Origin: an uncultured bacterium
GTDB taxonomy: Bacteria > Cyanobacteriota > Vampirovibrionia > Gastranaerophilales > Gastranaerophilaceae
Assembly: GCA_902774905.1 (NCBI GenBank)
Contig: CACYKF010000028.1
Location: forward strand, 1-36,481
Direction of reading: 5' to 3'
Length of the DNA stretch: 36,481 nucleotides
Shown here in pieces: positions 34,520-36,481 of the stretch. Position 1 is the stretch's first letter, and every line of letters starts with the position of its first letter. The notes below the pieces were generated by a model, which saw only the letters and a program-made list of their open reading frames with translations, searched no databases and was not told the DNA's origin. The translations under genes were made by a program, and so were the position numbers.

Positions 34520-34620
34520 ACCTGTTCCCCTCTACCTTTGGGAGAGGGTAGAATTTCTTAATGAACATAGTGAATTTAGAAATTCGGGTGAGGGTTAGAT
34601 CCTGAAACAAGTTCAGGATG
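34520..34620. repeat. Interspersed repeats between scaffold and GGGtGRT genes
   Basis: 34520-34595 is a CCCCTCTACC ... GGGAGAGGGTAGAATTTCTTAATGAAC ... GTGAGGGTT hairpin-rich element related to those at 7022-7084 and 36366-36444. It is directly followed by ATCCTGAA-ACAAG-TTCAGGAT (34599-34619) and GACA, the TGTCATCCTGAA type of palindrome known from many bacterial genomes. Together they fill the gap between two functionally linked genes. Confidence 0.8.
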
Positions 34621-34652
34621 ACAGTTACAAAAATAAAGTAAAGGAAATAAAA

Positions 34653-35657
34653 ATGACAGTAAAATTTGAAGGACAAGATAGACGCGAAGCAACTTTGAAA
34701 AAAGTTTTGCCTGAATACGGTTTCAATTCTTTGGAAGATGCTCGCGAATTATGTTTATCAAAAGGCATTGATGTAGATGCCATTGTTAAAGGTATTCAGC
34801 CTATTGCGTTTGACAACGCATCTTGGGCTTACACTTTGGGCGTTGCTATTGCAATCAAAAAAGGTATTACAAATGCTGCCGATGCTGCTGAAGCAATCGG
34901 TTTAGGTTTGCAGGCATTTGCAGTTCCGGGGTCAGTAGGTGACAGAAGACAAGTTGGTATCGGTCACGGTAACTTGGGTGCAATGCTTTTAAGAGAAGAA
35001 ACTAAATGTTTCTGTTTCTTGGCAGGACACGAATCATTTGCGGCTGCTGAAGGCGCAATCGGTATTGCAAGAAACGCAGACAAAGTAAGAAAAGAACCTT
35101 TAAGAGTAATATTAAACGGTTTAGGAAAAGATGCCGCTTATGTAATTTCAAGAATCAACGGATTTACTTATGTTGAAACAGATTATGATTACAAAACAGG
35201 CGAACTTAAAGTTGTTAAAGAAACACCGTTCTCTGACGGCGAAAGAGCAAAAGTTAAATGCTACGGTGCTGATGATGTATCAGAAGGTGTTGCAATTATG
35301 ATTAAAGAAGGTGTTGATGTTTCTATCACAGGTAATTCAACTAACCCGACAAGATTCCAGCACCCTGTTGCAGGTACTTACAAAAAATGGGCTATCGAAA
35401 ACGGCAGAAAATATTTCTCTGTTGCATCAGGCGGTGGTACAGGTCGTACATTACACCCTGATAATGTTGCAGCAGGTCCTGCTTCTTACGGTATGACAGA
35501 TACTATGGGAAGAATGCATGGTGATGCTCAATTCGCAGGTTCATCTTCAGTTCCTGCCCATGTTGAAATGATGGGTGTTATCGGTATGGGTAACAATCCG
35601 ATGGTAGGTGCAACCGTTGCATGTGCCGTTGCTGTTGCGCAAGCAATGAATAAATAA
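34653..35657 (+). CDS. GGGtGRT-family protein
   Basis: 334 residues. The family-defining motif SVASGGGTGRTLHPDN lies near residue 255, followed by the highly conserved Gly/Met-rich C-terminus (TDTMGRMHGDAQFAGSSSVPAH, MGMGNNPMVGATVACA). The N-terminal part has GLGLQAFAVPGSVGDRRQVGIGHGN and CFCFLAGHESFAAAEGAIG. The protein is cytoplasmic with no membrane segments. The function of the family is not established. Constant pairing with the Fe-S scaffold gene suggests that it holds or uses a cluster. Ribosome site AAAGGA lies just upstream. Codon use is richer in GC than in neighbours, consistent with high expression. Confidence 0.85.
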   Translation: MTVKFEGQDRREATLKKVLPEYGFNSLEDARELCLSKGIDVDAIVKGIQPIAFDNASWAYTLGVAIAIKKGITNAADAAEAIGLGLQAFAVPGSVGDRRQVGIGHGNLGAMLLREETKCFCFLAGHESFAAAEGAIGIARNADKVRKEPLRVILNGLGKDAAYVISRINGFTYVETDYDYKTGELKVVKETPFSDGERAKVKCYGADDVSEGVAIMIKEGVDVSITGNSTNPTRFQHPVAGTYKKWAIENGRKYFSVASGGGTGRTLHPDNVAAGPASYGMTDTMGRMHGDAQFAGSSSVPAHVEMMGVIGMGNNPMVGATVACAVAVAQAMNK

Positions 35658-35702
35658 TTGAGGTTACTCTGAGGCTTTAGCCAAAGAATCTTATTATAAA
35701 TA

Positions 35703-35732
35703 AAAGCCGTATCTTGTATAAGATACGGCTTT
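35703..35732 (+). terminator. Rho-independent terminator after GGGtGRT gene
   Basis: Arms 35703-35715 and 35720-35732 (13 bp, AAAGCCGTATCTT) with loop GTAT, followed by GTTATTTCTT. Confidence 0.85.
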
Positions 35733-35786
35733 GTTATTTCTTCTACTCTGTTTGGAGGATAATTTTATCATTTGTATAAAGATATG

Positions 35787-35887
35787 AAAAAATCTGTCGA
35801 TATTAAAAATATAGATATGAAAAACGAAAGTTTTTCATACCTCCTCCCCAAGTCTGGTAGCCGTTTTTTGAAAAACGGCTTTTTTTT
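35787..35887 (+). ncRNA. Candidate small RNA with C-rich single-stranded motif
   Basis: A promoter-like pair TTGGAG (35752) and TATAAA (35775), spacer 17, predicts a start near 35787. The transcript would hold a perfect 10-bp hairpin closed by a GAAA tetraloop (arms 35816-35825 and 35830-35839), an unpaired CCTCCTCCCC (35840-35849), and an intrinsic terminator (arms 35859-35868 and 35871-35880, seven T). C-rich stretches of this kind pair with Shine-Dalgarno sequences in known small RNAs of other bacteria. The short ORF 35784-35942 overlapping it has no ribosome site. Confidence 0.5.
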
Positions 35888-35892
35888 ATGTC

Positions 35893-35921
35893 TTGACAAA
35901 TATTATCGGCATAATTATCAT
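35893..35921 (+). promoter_or_regulatory. Promoter for the 52-residue ORF
   Basis: TTGACA at 35893-35898 and TATCAT at 35916-35921 with a 17-base spacer, immediately after the terminator T-run of the candidate small RNA. Confidence 0.65.
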
Positions 35922-35951
35922 GTGCATGTCGTTTAATCGGAGTTAAGAATT

Positions 35952-36110
35952 ATGCTTACCAAAGAAGTCAATGATTGGATTAAGAAAGTTGAAAAAGGCA
36001 ATTATTCTTCGTGGGATATTATGGAAGAATTTGCACAATTTTCAAAATACCTGACAAAAACAGAAATGAAACAAATTACAAAACGATTAAGAGCAAATGT
36101 AAAACACTAA
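35952..36110 (+). CDS. Small hypothetical protein, 52 residues
   Basis: Starts MLTKEVNDWIKKVEKGNYSS and ends RLRANVKH. A clear promoter and a GGAG ribosome site about 10 bases before ATG 35952 support a real gene. The protein is Lys-rich and probably forms two or three helices (EVNDWIKKVEKG, WDIMEEFAQFSKYL, KTEMKQITKRL). It has no membrane segment and no recognised family. Confidence 0.65.
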   Translation: MLTKEVNDWIKKVEKGNYSSWDIMEEFAQFSKYLTKTEMKQITKRLRANVKH

Positions 36111-36195
36111 AAAATAATGACCATTTTATATGTGACCATTATTTATACATAAACTATATTATCTGTAGTCATTGAGAAATTAAAACTTTCTACCT

Positions 36196-36242
36196 GTTCA
36201 TTTCTTTTCTTTTGTTTGCGAGGCAAAAGAAAAGAAATGAAC
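36196..36242. repeat. 19-bp perfect inverted repeat (GTTCATTTCTTTTCTTTTG type)
   Basis: Arms 36196-36214 and 36224-36242 with spacer TTTGCGAGG, followed by CCAAAGAAAAGAAAA. Similar C/T-rich then A/G-rich palindromes recur in many bacterial genomes as intergenic repeats. No gene overlaps it. Confidence 0.85.
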
Positions 36243-36273
36243 CAAAGAAAAGAAAACTTCGCTAATTACAATA

Positions 36274-36469
36274 CCGCCTAACGGCGGCATAAGACTGCTA
36301 ACGCAGTAATATGTGTTTTTGCCTATCGGCAAAAATCTCTTAGCGGGGCTAAAACAACGCCCCGCATTAACCCCTCACCCCTTGGGAGAGGGAGCAGTAG
36401 TAGGCGAATTTATGAGCCGTACAACTGCGGGTGAGGGTGAAAATCGTAAGTTGGGGTTTCTACCCCAAC
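36274..36469. repeat. Cluster of small hairpins at the window end
   Basis: CCGCC-TAAC-GGCGG (36274-36287), ACTGC-TAAC-GCAGT (36294-36307), TTTTTGCC-TATC-GGCAAAAA (36316-36335), GCGGGGC ... GCCCCGC (36343-36365), then a CCCCTCACCCC ... GGGTGAGGGTG element (36366-36444) and GTTGGGGT-TTCT-ACCCCAAC (36450-36469). The last is followed by ATTTATTTTG. The stretch 36111-36481 has no gene. Confidence 0.8.
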
Positions 36470-36481
36470 ATTTATTTTGTT

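Noticed and set aside
35784-35942. 53-codon ORF overlapping the small-RNA candidate
   Set aside because: No ribosome site, and its codons run through a hairpin, a terminator and the next promoter.

Overview
The window looks like chromosome from a low-GC, diderm, anaerobic bacterium, most likely a non-photosynthetic relative of cyanobacteria (Gastranaerophilales, class Vampirovibrionia/Melainabacteria). This is an inference from gene content; no marker gene was compared. It rests on an operon of plastid/cyanobacterial-type proteins (Ycf46-like ATPase, Ycf35-like DUF1257 domain, DUF2997), meso-diaminopimelate synthesis through LL-diaminopimelate aminotransferase, type IV prepilins with a C-terminal pattern common in that group, a GGGtGRT-family protein beside an Fe-S scaffold, and very AT-rich DNA.

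Layout. 1-1089: 3'-truncated Mu-type transposase. 1604-9815: nitrogen/keto-acid block with a broken glutamine synthetase (glnA), a TPP-dependent 2-keto acid decarboxylase, and a three-gene archaeal-style split glutamate synthase whose central FMN/ferredoxin gene carries a one-base frameshift. 10083-14058: nadE, dapF and dapL. 14184-18035, with a possible non-coding end up to about 18468: a second Mu-like transposon (frameshifted MuA, MuB-like ATPase, three accessory genes). 18469-21230: hairpins, two tRNA-Ser genes, a secreted glycine-rich protein and an FAD oxidoreductase. 21245-25646: the Ycf46/Ycf35/DUF2997 operon with a radical-SAM activase-like protein and a membrane HhH protein. 25781-29114: a tight operon under a BlaI-type repressor, with a lipoprotein whose C-terminus resembles a serpin, tcdA and an SDR. 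29183-30685: tRNA-Leu and a B12-binding-type radical SAM protein. 30690-33030: a dense field of structured repeats holding a DUF559 endonuclease gene, lying among two prepilin genes. 33815-35657: Fe-S scaffold and GGGtGRT genes. 35658-36481: terminators, a candidate small RNA, a 52-codon ORF and palindromic repeats.

Two themes stand out. First, both arms of the GS-GOGAT ammonia assimilation route are damaged (glnA by a deletion plus a tandem duplication, the central glutamate synthase gene by a frameshift), which suggests relaxed selection or assembly error. Second, the DUF559 endonuclease ORF sits inside one copy of a roughly 132-bp repeat that is otherwise present as short, gene-less tandem copies. 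The repeat supplies the gene's stop codon and probably its ribosome-binding site. This resembles an autonomous element with non-autonomous derivatives and is the best candidate in the window for an undescribed mobile system.
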